This document shows, piece by piece, positions 11,235 to 19,649 of a stretch of 64,000 nucleotides of DNA. The notes under the pieces are model-generated. The model searched no databases. It was not told the DNA's origin and was given only the letters and a program-made list of their open reading frames with translations. Position numbers and translations under genes: made by a program. Origin of the DNA: Capsaspora owczarzaki ATCC 30864 (lineage: Eukaryota; Opisthokonta; Filasterea); contig NW_011887296.1 of assembly GCF_000151315.2 (NCBI RefSeq), positions 322,380-386,379 of the forward strand, in the 5' to 3' direction. Numbering within the stretch: the stretch's first letter is position 1; every line of letters begins with the position of its first letter.

Positions 11235-12746
11235 CTAATCTAGCACATCGTGCATCTCGTGACAAGCATTAAAGTACTTGAGCTGAACATGTGTGATAGT
11301 GTTTTGGCAATGCGTTGCCGTCACGGTACCAACAGCAGCGGTAATGCGACTTGAGATTGTTTCGTTCGGTTCCAGCCGGGAGCGCTTGAACGCAGCCTTC
11401 ACTTGGTTGAAGACATACTCGATCGGGTTCAAGAACGATGAGTACGGAGGCAGAAAGAGCATCCCATACCCGCGGCGTGCAAAAAGCTCGCGCACTTCGG
11501 GTGTCTTGTGAATGCGCGCGTTGTCGAGCACGATCCAGGCTTTGTAGCGATGATGTCCCGGAAAGCTGACACCTGGGTGCTCTTCGCTCGGTACGAAATA
11601 GGAAGTATTGTCATTGTGCTCATCAATCTCGTCTTGAATGAGTTCTTCGTGTGGTGGAACGTAGACGCCGCCATCATCGTTGTCATCATCGTCGAGAATC
11701 CTGCGACGAGAACGGCGCTTCTTTCTGGTCGTCGAAGCAGAGGTTGAAGCAGAGGTGGAAGCAGAGGTGGAAGCAGAGGTGGAAGCAGGAGCTGACCCGC
11801 CAGCTGCAGACGCAGCAGACGACACAACTGCAGCGGGAGGGGCAGGTGGTTGGGACGAGGACGCTGCACCGGACGCCAGCAGTGGCACGTGAACTGCATT
11901 ACTGGTCGACACACTGTCCTCAACCATGTTTGTAAGGGGGAGGTCGGGCTCAAGCTGTTGCACTGGGAGCTCATCCACAGCGATGCCAGACGCGGCGGTG
12001 TCGACGGCTTTTTTTGCCTCGAGCGTGTCAAACAGCTTGGTCATCGCCTCCGCAAAGACATGGCCAGTCACGCCTCCGAGCTGGATCTCATTCAACACAA
12101 CGCCGCTCATTCCGATCGCTGCAATGAGCGTGAAATTCGCTGCACGAATACTGCCAACTTGAACGATTGCGCGCGCGCCCTTGCGAGATCGACCTCGCGT
12201 TCGATGCTGATTCGCATTAAATCCACTCTCGCCCACGTAGAACAAGCGATCCACAGGTGTCTGGAAAGCCTCGAAGAGCTCAGCCCATTTCTTGCGTTGG
12301 GCTTTGATTTCAGGCGAATTTTTCACCTTGACCTGCTCGTACACGCGCTTGAACGTGAAGCCCTGTCGTAAAATGGCACGCCCGATGGTTGTTTGATGCA
12401 CTTGAATGCCAAATGTCGTCAGGAGGAGGTCCTGGAGCTCTTGATTGGTCACATTGACGTTCTTGTCGAGCTCCATCTCGAGAAAATGGAGATGCTCCGC
12501 TGTGAGCACACGGCATCCCTTGGGATTGACGTGATGTGACGTCCACTCTCCGCGCTCCTTGAAACGTTGCACTACGTTGGACACAGTGCTGATGGGGTGA
12601 TGGAGCATGCTGGCGACCGTGACGAGAGGCAAGGCGCGATCAACAGCCAAGTCGATGATCCGCTTCCGTTCGGGGTCTTCTAGATGGACACACTTCCGCG
12701 GCGCGCGTGATTCGGTGGCCTGCGCCTCGTTTTGACGTTTGGGCAT
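11235..12746 (-). CDS. Tc1/mariner-type transposase, first catalytic Asp replaced by Gly
   Basis: 503 codons from ATG at 12746. The N-terminal 130 residues carry helix-turn-helix DNA-binding segments (IIDLAVDR...VASMLHH...VSNVVQRFKERG). The DDE core is recognisable: VGESGFN in place of the usual DESGF, then IVLDNARIH (Asp408) and LNPIEYVF (Glu443), with 34 residues between Asp and Glu as in Tc1-like D34E enzymes. The first acidic residue is Gly172 (codon GGC), so as it stands the active site lacks one metal ligand. Between the first and second catalytic strands there is an insertion of about 140 residues, Ser/Ala-repeat (STSA units) then basic RKKRRSRRR and acidic DDDDNDD, which explains the unusual length. 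The ORF is otherwise uninterrupted. Confidence 0.85.
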   Translation of the reverse strand: MPKRQNEAQATESRAPRKCVHLEDPERKRIIDLAVDRALPLVTVASMLHHPISTVSNVVQRFKERGEWTSHHVNPKGCRVLTAEHLHFLEMELDKNVNVTNQELQDLLLTTFGIQVHQTTIGRAILRQGFTFKRVYEQVKVKNSPEIKAQRKKWAELFEAFQTPVDRLFYVGESGFNANQHRTRGRSRKGARAIVQVGSIRAANFTLIAAIGMSGVVLNEIQLGGVTGHVFAEAMTKLFDTLEAKKAVDTAASGIAVDELPVQQLEPDLPLTNMVEDSVSTSNAVHVPLLASGAASSSQPPAPPAAVVSSAASAAGGSAPASTSASTSASTSASTSASTTRKKRRSRRRILDDDDNDDGGVYVPPHEELIQDEIDEHNDNTSYFVPSEEHPGVSFPGHHRYKAWIVLDNARIHKTPEVRELFARRGYGMLFLPPYSSFLNPIEYVFNQVKAAFKRSRLEPNETISSRITAAVGTVTATHCQNTITHVQLKYFNACHEMHDVLD

Positions 12747-12874
12747 GGCTACAGAGCAGGTTCGTCTGGGGGTGTTTGCAAATCCCAAACATGAAGTGGC
12801 AATTTCCCAACCAAGAGTGCGAATTTTCAGTTTCAAGCTGTTATTCCAAATTGTTCGCGCCAAAAAACCAGACC

Positions 12875-13057
12875 TTATCTTGGCAAAAACCAACTCGGGC
12901 GCAGTTTGGACAGTTTCGTGTTTTTAAAAACCAAATCGATAGCATTTTGTCCAAAATCGCACTACAAATTTGTACCATTTCATATGTTTAAAAACCAAAT
13001 CGTCCGTTTCTATTTCCAAACTCATTTTGCAGTTTTCACTTCGGACGCACAATACTG
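12875..13057 (-). repeat. Right terminal inverted repeat of the Tc1-like element
   Basis: Inverted, diverged copy of the left end. It contains two copies of AAAAACCAAATCG (about 12926 and 12993) and GCAAAAACCAACTCG (about 12884). It ends with the TA target at 13058-13059. Confidence 0.7.
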
Positions 13058-13059
13058 TA

Positions 13060-13110
13060 TTGTCAATTATTCGAAACTTGTTCGACCAGTCAAATAAAGC
13101 AAGTCGGGGG
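13060..13110 (+). repeat. Copy 1 of a diverged direct repeat flanking the pogo-type element
   Basis: The core CAGTCAAATAAAGCAAGTC at about 13086-13104 resembles CAGTCAAACAGTGCAAGTC at about 15210-15228, in the same orientation. It lies directly after the Tc1-like element's right target site. Its origin is unknown. Confidence 0.4.
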
Positions 13111-13169
13111 CGAGAAGTGACGAGATTGCTGTGGGAGTAGCGTGGTGGGCGCTGACGGCCACTCCATTA

Positions 13170-13197
13170 GAGGGGGGTTGTCTGAATATGAACAAAA
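13170..13197 (-). repeat. Left terminal inverted repeat of the pogo-type element
   Basis: About 26 of 28 bases pair with the right end in inverted orientation; starts directly after the TA target. Confidence 0.85.
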
Positions 13198-13514
13198 TAA
13201 ATGTTGCTGGCTATTCGAGTGCCGCCCGAGTTTTTGACATTAAAGTACTCGACACACTCTTTTAATATATAGGTGCGACGGAGAGGTCGGCGGCGGGCGA
13301 TGGGTTGGTAGGGTATCGCGTGGCAGTTTCGCTCATTTTGCTGGACGACCATTACGCTTGTTCATATTCAGGCGGACGGCCTCTCTGGTCGCGACCATCC
13401 TCATCCAGGCGGACCATCTCTGACCGGTGCCTATGTTGTCGAGTTAGATCTTCCTATTTCTGGCAAGAAGCGGGACAGAATCGCGCAGGGGTGGCCGCAG
13501 GGCCCGATGGAGGC

Positions 13515-14795
13515 TCAACCCAGCCAATCAGCCATACGGCGGCACTTTGGATAGGCGAGTCCGAAGTCCCTTCCGTTATGCAGAAATTGATGTATGCAAC
13601 ATGTATGTTTATTGGATGAACAGGTGTTGGGACGGGAACATCGCGGGGACAAAGCCAAGGTGATTTGGCCAGTGCGACAGATCCACCAGCGCGGGAGGCG
13701 CCTGCACAGCCTGATCGGGACTATCGAGGCGCGCTCGTTGCGAAATACGACCGGGTGCATCATCATCATGATCGGGTGCCTGCTCGCGGGCTCGGCGCAT
13801 TGGACGCAGGCGAACATTTTCCGCCATATTCCGCTTTTCATGTAGCCGTTTGGCGAGACTTCAAATACAGCCTTATTGTCACCCACATCTGCTGTCGCGC
13901 TGCGTATCTTGTTGTTTTTCGAGAAGATGATCATAGGCAAGGGCGGGGATGAGCCATCAGCGCAGATGGTGAAAACGCCCGTGATGTGCGCCCCGAGTGA
14001 ATGCTGGTGCCCCCCTTGAACGACCGCAGAACGCGTGTCTGACGAGGGAGTGCAAATGACACGACCCGCAAAAAAACGGGTCGTGATTTCTGTCTCGTCC
14101 ATGTTGGAAATCCGACCGGGCTCCTCCACAAGAAGCGGATGCTCATCGAACAGCTGTTTCAAAAGTCCGGGGAGGCAATCGAGTGTTTCAGCTTGTAAAG
14201 CGGCAATCCTGGTGAGCTCCAGCGTTCGACCCTTGCGGATGGCTAGGCGCCCGCGAGCATCGCGCAGAAAGGCATTCCACCATTCATGGCTCGGCAGACT
14301 GCCGGCGAACTGGCGACGCGGGGCGCCCGACATGCGCGGGAGGCGTGAGAGTTTCACAAGATAAGCGCCCGCCTGCTTCTGGTTGAGACACTGCCCAGCC
14401 CGGGCAAACCCCTCCAGCAGCCGGATACAGTACTCCAGTTCATCTTCAGTGAAAATGCTCTGTCCTCCGCACGATGGGCTCTCCTTGACGAGCTGGAGCA
14501 CCTGATCGAGCGGGCTGGAACGAATCCACTCGGCCGAATCAGCGTGTTTCGTTTTCCAATCATGAACTGTGGTGTGACCGCACTGATAGCCCTGTTCCGC
14601 CAGCCGCGCGGCTATGGCCCGTGTTGTCCAGCCTGTAGGGCGATAGATTTCGCCCCCTTGAAGGGTCACAGAGTCTTGGTAGACAAGCTTGAGAGCGACT
14701 GCGACGGCAACATTGTGCTTTTCTCCTTCGGGCGCAGCCTTCACTGCCTGCAGCCACGCGAGACACCGAGTTGCCGCCTCGGATGCACCCGCCAT
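13515..14795 (-). pseudogene. pogo/jerky-like DDE_1 transposase with a frameshift
   Basis: The open frame starts at the ATG at 14795. It carries an N-terminal helix-turn-helix region (TTRAIAARLAEQGYQCGHTT), a CENP-B-like middle, then the DDE_1 core: ISNMDETEI (first Asp), the AHITGVFTICADG strand, NGYMKSGIW, and HPIMMMM just before the second Asp. At the ATG repeat near 13,755-13,765 the frame is lost: the expected Asp-Ala-Pro-Gly-Arg-Ile-Ser run lies in another frame (about 13,720-13,755), pointing to a one-base slip in the repeated ATGATG tract. The third acidic motif (QPLD-type) is not recognisable in either frame. The element is therefore probably inactive. Confidence 0.8.
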
Positions 14796-14926
14796 CGATA
14801 AAAAAGAATGACTTTATTATAAATTCAAACTGGGGAGCAGATCAGAGACCACGAAGTCGACTTGTGACGCAAATACCAGTGTGTTCATATTCAAACGGAA
14901 AACCCTAATGTAGTCCAGCGAACACT

Positions 14927-14954
14927 TTTTGTTCATATTCAGGCGACCCCCCTC
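14927..14954 (+). repeat. Right terminal inverted repeat of the pogo-type element
   Basis: Reads TTTTGTTCATATTCAGGCGA and then a C run to CTC, followed by the TA target. It is the inverted mate of 13170-13197. Confidence 0.85.
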
Positions 14955-15184
14955 TACTATCCATAGCATAGAAATGAGCATTCGGTGTTTCAACCAGAGT
15001 TGGCTGCGTAAAGCCTCTAAAAGCTCAAGTTTTGCGATAACTCTACCCCGACGTGGACTGCACACACAACAGCCGTCCCCTCTTCGAGGGTCCAGCAGTT
15101 TGTGTGTGCGCGGATCGCCTTTTCACTGATTTTGCACTGTTTTTGGGACCCCCCCCCCCTAGTTAAAAGGATTCGAAAAGATTT

Positions 15185-15240
15185 TTGGATTTGTTTGAAG
15201 CTCGTTGATCAGTCAAACAGTGCAAGTCGGGGTAGAATTT
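15185..15240 (+). repeat. Copy 2 of the diverged direct repeat
   Basis: Partner of 13060-13110. Its end (GTCGGGGTAGA) is also inverted at about 15043-15055 (TCTACCCCGAC). Confidence 0.4.
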
Positions 15241-15401
15241 TGAATATTCAGTCTTGTTTTTTGATTGTAAGAGGGCATTGCTGCCATTGGTTTTCTATTG
15301 CGTGTTGTTCGTTTCCATTGCTTTTGTCCATTGCTCTCCTTCGTGTCCCCTCTTTTGCCTCCCCATTTGCGTTTGCGTTTGGAGAACCAGCCGTGATCGC
15401 C

Positions 15402-15404
<3 letters not shown>

Positions 15405-15492
<88 letters not shown>
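15405..15492 (+). repeat. (CT)44 microsatellite
   Basis: Uninterrupted CT dinucleotide run, about 700 bp upstream of the transaldolase start. It generates false long Leu/Ser and Arg/Glu frames. Confidence 0.97.
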
Positions 15493-15495
<3 letters not shown>

Positions 15496-15754
15496 CTTCC
15501 CGCACAAGCACATTGTGCGCCTTTGTTGGGAAGCCGTGATCGCGCCATAGTGTTTGATAGGCCGGCGAGTTTTTTCTTTTTTTATAACTTTTCGTCTTTT
15601 TCGTTCTGCTTGGAGTGCTGCGTTCTCGTCGCAGTGTGTGTGTGTGTGTGTATCAACTGTGTGAGCATGTGTGGATGTGCTCATCAGTCGATCGATCGAC
15701 AGCAAAACAAAACGAAACGACAAACCGAAAAAATAAAAAAAAAAAAGGTCGCGC

Positions 15755-15756
<2 letters not shown>

Positions 15757-15809
<53 letters not shown>
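15757..15809 (+). repeat. T53 homopolymer
   Basis: Uninterrupted T run upstream of the transaldolase gene, close to the gene-poor/gene-rich boundary. Confidence 0.95.
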
Positions 15810-15811
<2 letters not shown>

Positions 15812-15828
15812 CTTTGTTTTCATTCACA

Positions 15829-15863
15829 GTGATTTTGTGTGATTTTGTGTGATTTTGTGTGAT
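15829..15863 (+). repeat. 10-bp tandem repeat (GATTTTGTGT)x3
   Basis: Three perfect copies plus partial flanks. A related AAAATCACTT tandem in inverse complement occurs at 35386-35420. Confidence 0.85.
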
Positions 15864-16202
15864 CACGATTCGCTTCACTTCACTTTTCATTGCGTGCATG
15901 GTTTTGCGACACTTTTTCAACATTGTTACGCTGATGATTTGATGAGATTGCGAACGAATACGCAAATTTGAGATTCGTGATCAACACTGTGCAAATCTCA
16001 GAACGAGAGAGGTGGGGGCCACATCTGAAAACCCCGTCCGTGCATGGGGTCCCAGTGTCAACGATTTTTGACATGTCAAGCAAAGACACACACACGCAAA
16101 CCGAGGTTTACCAATTTTTTTACTGCTGTTGCTCCGAGTTACTTACTTGTCTTGTCTGCTTTGGCACAGGAAACTTATACCCTTCATCTCCAAAACATAA
16201 AG

Positions 16203-17174
16203 ATGGCCGCCTCCGCTCTCGATGCACTCAAGGAACTCACCACCGTCGTCGCAGACACGGGTGTGATTGACTCGATCGCAAAGTTCAAGCCGACCGACGC
16301 AACCACCAACCCGTCGCTGCTGCTCGCGGCCGCCAAGATGCCCGAGTATGTGCACCTCGTCGACGACGCCATCGAGTATGGCCGCTCCAACGGCACCGAT
16401 GCCGACAGCCAGGTCGCCCTTGCTGCCGATCGCATGTTTGTCAACTTTGGCAAGGAGATTCTCAAGCACGTCCCCGGCCGTGTCTCGACCGAGGTGGACG
16501 CCCGCCTCTCCTTTGACCGCGAGAAGAGCATCGAGAAGGCCAAGCAGCTGATCGCCATGTACGAGGCGGTTGGCGTGCCGCGTGATCGCATCCTCATCAA
16601 GATGGCTTCCACCTGGGAGGGCATCTCGGCCGCCAAGTACCTCGAGGCGCACGAAAACATCCACTGCAACCTCACTCTGCTCTTCAGCTTTGCCCAGGCT
16701 GTCGCCTGCGCCGAGGCTGGCGTCACGCTGATCTCGCCGTTCGTCGGCCGCATTCTCGACTGGCACGTCAAGACATACGACAAGAAGTTTGCCAAGGAGG
16801 AAGACCCCGGCGTGCTCTCGGTCAAGCGCATCTTCAACTACTACAAGAAGCACGGCTACAAGACGATTGTCATGGGCGCCTCGTTCCGCAACATTGGCGA
16901 AATCACCGAGCTTGCCGGCTGCGATTTCCTCACCATCAGCCCCAACCTGCTCGACGAGCTGCGCAACGCCTCCGCTGACATTATCACCCGCAAGCTGGAC
17001 GTCGACGTGGCCCAGAACCTCGACATTCCCAAGGTGTCGCTCGACGAGAAGAGCTTCCGATGGCTCCACAACGAAGATGCCATGGCCACCGACAAGCTCG
17101 CCGAGGGTATCCGAAAGTTTGCCGCCGACGGTCTTGAGCTCGAGAAGCTGATTCGCCACAAGCTTGGTCTTTGA
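16203..17174 (+). CDS. TALDO1: Transaldolase
   Basis: Single exon, 323 residues from the ATG at 16203 ([10 protein letters not shown]), chosen because family similarity begins there; an in-frame upstream ATG at 16044 would add 53 residues of unrelated sequence. It transfers a dihydroxyacetone unit between sugar phosphates in the non-oxidative pentose phosphate pathway. Signature segments are DATTNPSLL (about 32-40), [14 protein letters not shown] (92-105), the Schiff-base lysine in [13 protein letters not shown] (Lys133), [25 protein letters not shown] and IVMGASFRN. The length matches the eukaryotic class I family. It is the first gene of the gene-dense part and lies head-to-tail with NPRL2. 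The antisense 356-codon frame is a shadow. Confidence 0.97.
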   Translation: MAASALDALKELTTVVADTGVIDSIAKFKPTDATTNPSLLLAAAKMPEYVHLVDDAIEYGRSNGTDADSQVALAADRMFVNFGKEILKHVPGRVSTEVDARLSFDREKSIEKAKQLIAMYEAVGVPRDRILIKMASTWEGISAAKYLEAHENIHCNLTLLFSFAQAVACAEAGVTLISPFVGRILDWHVKTYDKKFAKEEDPGVLSVKRIFNYYKKHGYKTIVMGASFRNIGEITELAGCDFLTISPNLLDELRNASADIITRKLDVDVAQNLDIPKVSLDEKSFRWLHNEDAMATDKLAEGIRKFAADGLELEKLIRHKLGL

Positions 17175-17524
17175 GTGGTAGACGGGCGATGAAAAACAAG
17201 AAAAAAAAAACAAGAAAAGTGAAAATCAAACCCCGCATGGAACTGGACTTTGTCGACTGTTTCTTGTTGCTCGTTTGTTTCTCTTTATTAAATACCCGTT
17301 GCTTGGATGTTGGCTTGCTGATCGATCGATTGGTTTCGAGTGGAACGACTGTCGAATGAAAAAAAGCCAAAAACCCGTTTGAATCGAATCCAGAAGAACG
17401 AGCTTCCCGTCTCGTGTTATTTTTAGGCCATCCATGATAGATCTACATTTCCACCAGTACTAATAGTACTTAGAACGGTGAGTGGAGGAAAGAGAGCCCA
17501 GTCTTCTCCTCACTCTCAGACGAA
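17175..17524. other. Intergenic gap transaldolase/NPRL2
   Basis: 350 bp containing the transaldolase 3' end (AT-rich, TTATTAAATA near 17285) and the NPRL2 upstream region. No gene seen. Confidence 0.6.
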
Positions 17525-19483
17525 ATGGCCGCTGTCGCTGTCGCAGGAGGGAGCCCAGCCGGCCTTCCGCTCATCCGCGCCATCTTCTTTGCCGAGTTTC
17601 ACTTCATCACTGGACCCAAGATCACCTACCAAGTGCCGGAAGGGTTTATCGGGCAGGACGTCTTTGACGCGATTCACGAGTACATTATCACCAAGCCACA
17701 GCTCTGCGACAAGCTGATCTCAATGTGCGCGACTTGCATGTTGTCGATGAGGAGCCCATTTCCTGTTCAATGGATCAAAGTGGATCCAATGGACGAGATG
17801 GAAAGGGGAGGACGGGCACCAATGCGAAATCCCACTCACTTACTTTGGCTTGTATTCACCGATCCGACCCTTGCACCTGACGTGCTGGTGACAGAAACGC
17901 TGCCGGATTTACATTCGTTGGACATCCCGTCGCCATTGAAAATAAAAAGTACGAGCGAAACGCGCTCCTGTTCAACCTGGGCTTTGTCTTTGATGCCGGC
18001 GTCGAGATCAAGGCGTTCGAGCCGACCATTCGCAAGATTGCGCACTATTTGTACTCGATGGAGGTCAGTCTGAGATTGAGATGCAACGAATTGTGGATGT
18101 GCATCGCATTTGGGGCGAGTGTGCCATGGTTGTTCACTTGTGCGGTTTGGTTTGCAAAAGATTGAAAGCGAGTTCATCTACAAGCCCGAGAGCAAGAGTC
18201 GGATTGCCACCATCATTCAGCAAATGTACATTGAGTTGAATGCCGACAGATATTCTGTCATTCCTGTTGGCAAGTAGTCGCGATGGTATGAGTTCTAACG
18301 CTGCAAGACGATGCCGTCTGACTTCCGTTCTGCTGCTATTTGCCTCTCTGCTCGCGCCCCCGCGCTCTTTTTTTGCTCCGTGTAGACGATGCCAACACAT
18401 TCCATCTGAAAGTCGTTCCACTACTTCCCGACCCAGCAGATGTGCCAGATCATAAAGTACCCATTTTCATCGCAGAACGCCGCCGCTTTGCCTCCGAGGC
18501 GTGGGACTTGACCATGCAACAAGTAATTGCTTCAGCATCTATCTCTGAGAATCGTTTCAGGTGATTTTGTTCGGGCGTGGTCGGTAATGTTTGTCGCTCA
18601 CGTTGCCTCTTTCCATGTGACCTCTCAGATCCTTCCGCACATTGACGGAATCAACCATGTTAAGCGCATCGCCGTGCTCTGTGACGTAGACATTGAGCTT
18701 GTCCGGCAGTGTCTTCAGCATTTGTTGTAAGTACCATTTTGTATATGACGGCTTTCGTCGAAGCATTCCGCCGACTCACTTGGAGTTTGCCGGCTTCTTA
18801 GATACTACGGAATTATTATCTTGATTGACATTTTTCAGTACGGAAACCGGTACTCTGTCACGTCACTCGTATCCAAGCTGGCCTCGAGTGCGCTGTTGCA
18901 GCACCAATGCGCCAGCTTTATCATGCAATGCGGAGCGGTTCCGCCAAACTTTCCAATCATCTTCTCGTTGTACTGCAAGCTATCGGCCGATTTGCAGTAC
19001 AAGGATTTCTGCATGGACTACAATCTGAATAGCTTCCATATTGACGAAAGGTGAGTGCGTCTGGGTGGTGTTTGAGTTGCGTTTGTCATGTGGGAAAAAG
19101 CGTTGCCTCACTGGTGCACTCGCTTCGCCAGGCGTTTCATCCAGTTTGGACTGATTCACCAGTTCATCCATACGCTGCACGAGTACCCAGTGCGCACTGA
19201 GCCAACGCGAGAAATGGACGAGAGCATGCCAACCGTTCCTGCATCCATTCTCAAGTGAGTTTTTTTGACTTGAGAATAGCGTTCTGATGGTCGTTTTTTT
19301 TTTTTTTTTTTTTTTTTTTCCCGTGTTGCTCACTTGGAGTGCGTCTGCTTTCATCTCGCGCGAGACAGATACCTGGACGGCAAGCGGAATATGGACGAGA
19401 TTTGCTGTGCGCTTGGGCGGAGTCGTCGTGAAGTGGAAGATGCGATTTCGGACGATCCATTTACGCTGGTCATTCCAAAGTGA
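17525..19483 (+). CDS. NPRL2: NPRL2, GATOR1 subunit homologue
   Basis: Eight exons: 17525-17724, 17895-18063, 18161-18269, 18386-18522, 18629-18726, 18802-19050, 19132-19254, 19369-19483; they sum to exactly 400 codons (399 residues). It is a subunit of GATOR1, the GTPase-activating complex for Rag GTPases that restrains TORC1 when amino acids are scarce. Family landmarks in order: [95 protein letters not shown], then the C-terminal [13 protein letters not shown] and [11 protein letters not shown]. The third intron has a GC donor (GCAAGT at 18270), required to keep frame and the [11 protein letters not shown] junction. The SNAP47-like gene follows 166 bp downstream in the same direction. Confidence 0.95.
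18270..18385 (+). other. GC-AG intron in NPRL2
   Basis: The donor reads G|GCAAGT, a full match to the GC-donor consensus, and the acceptor is CCGTGTAG. The neighbouring GT at 18274 would change phase, and continuing the frame meets a stop codon immediately, so the GC donor is the only reading that preserves the family sequence. Confidence 0.85.
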
Positions 19484-19649
19484 CCAATGGAACAACGAAA
19501 TCTTGACACAGCGAGTCCGATCTCTTTTTGTATTGCATACACACAGTTTAATCACAGTTTCAGTCTTGATTTTTGTTTTTCCCCCATTTTCCCGCGTTCT
19601 GCTCAGAATCACTACTTGATTCTTCCCAAATCTCCTCTTCTCAACTCAA

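Larger units (their letters stand above)
10393..13057 (-). mobile_element. Tc1/mariner-like DNA transposon with long inverted ends
   Basis: The left end (TA at 10391-10392, then CAGTATTATGCAGTCGAG) and the right end (TA at 13058-13059, reading inward CAGTATTGTGCGTCCGAAG) are diverged inverted copies. Similarity continues inward for about 170 bp, including the shared blocks GGTTGGAAAT/GTTTGGAAAT, CGGACGA, GATTTGGTTTT and GAGTTGGTTTTTGC. The element is about 2.66 kb, longer than a typical 1.3-kb Tc1, and encodes one DDE transposase on the minus strand. Divergence between the two ends indicates it is not a very recent insertion, although its ORF is open. Confidence 0.8.
13170..14954 (-). mobile_element. 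pogo/DDE_1-type DNA transposon, decayed
   Basis: Ends are inverted copies: the left end reads GAGGGGGGTTGTCTGAATATG from 13170, and the right end, read inward from 14954, is GAGGGGGGTCGCCTGAATATG. Both are flanked by TA (13168-13169 and 14955-14956). Additional internal copies of TGTTCATATTCA lie at 13359 and 14882, giving subterminal repeats. The 1.79-kb element carries a single transposase gene on the minus strand that has lost its 3' reading frame. Confidence 0.85.
14957..16202. other. Non-coding stretch between the pogo-type element and transaldolase
   Basis: Contains the direct-repeat copy, the CT and T runs and, from about 15,900, what is probably the promoter and 5' leader of the transaldolase gene. 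The stretch ending TTGGCACAG at about 16,170 looks like a 3' splice site, so a 5'-UTR intron is possible but unproven. Confidence 0.5.

Noticed and set aside
15248-15511. Arg-Glu and Ser-Leu repeat frames
   Set aside because: Translation of the CT microsatellite; not protein-coding. The same applies to frames at 52594-53260.
16143-17213. 356-codon minus-strand frame opposite transaldolase
   Set aside because: It mirrors the codon structure of a confidently identified enzyme and has no family motifs.
18821-18838. Perfect-looking branch point and 3' splice site inside an NPRL2 exon
   Set aside because: The sequence across it ([16 protein letters not shown]) matches the family without a gap, so it is coding; use as a cryptic acceptor cannot be excluded.
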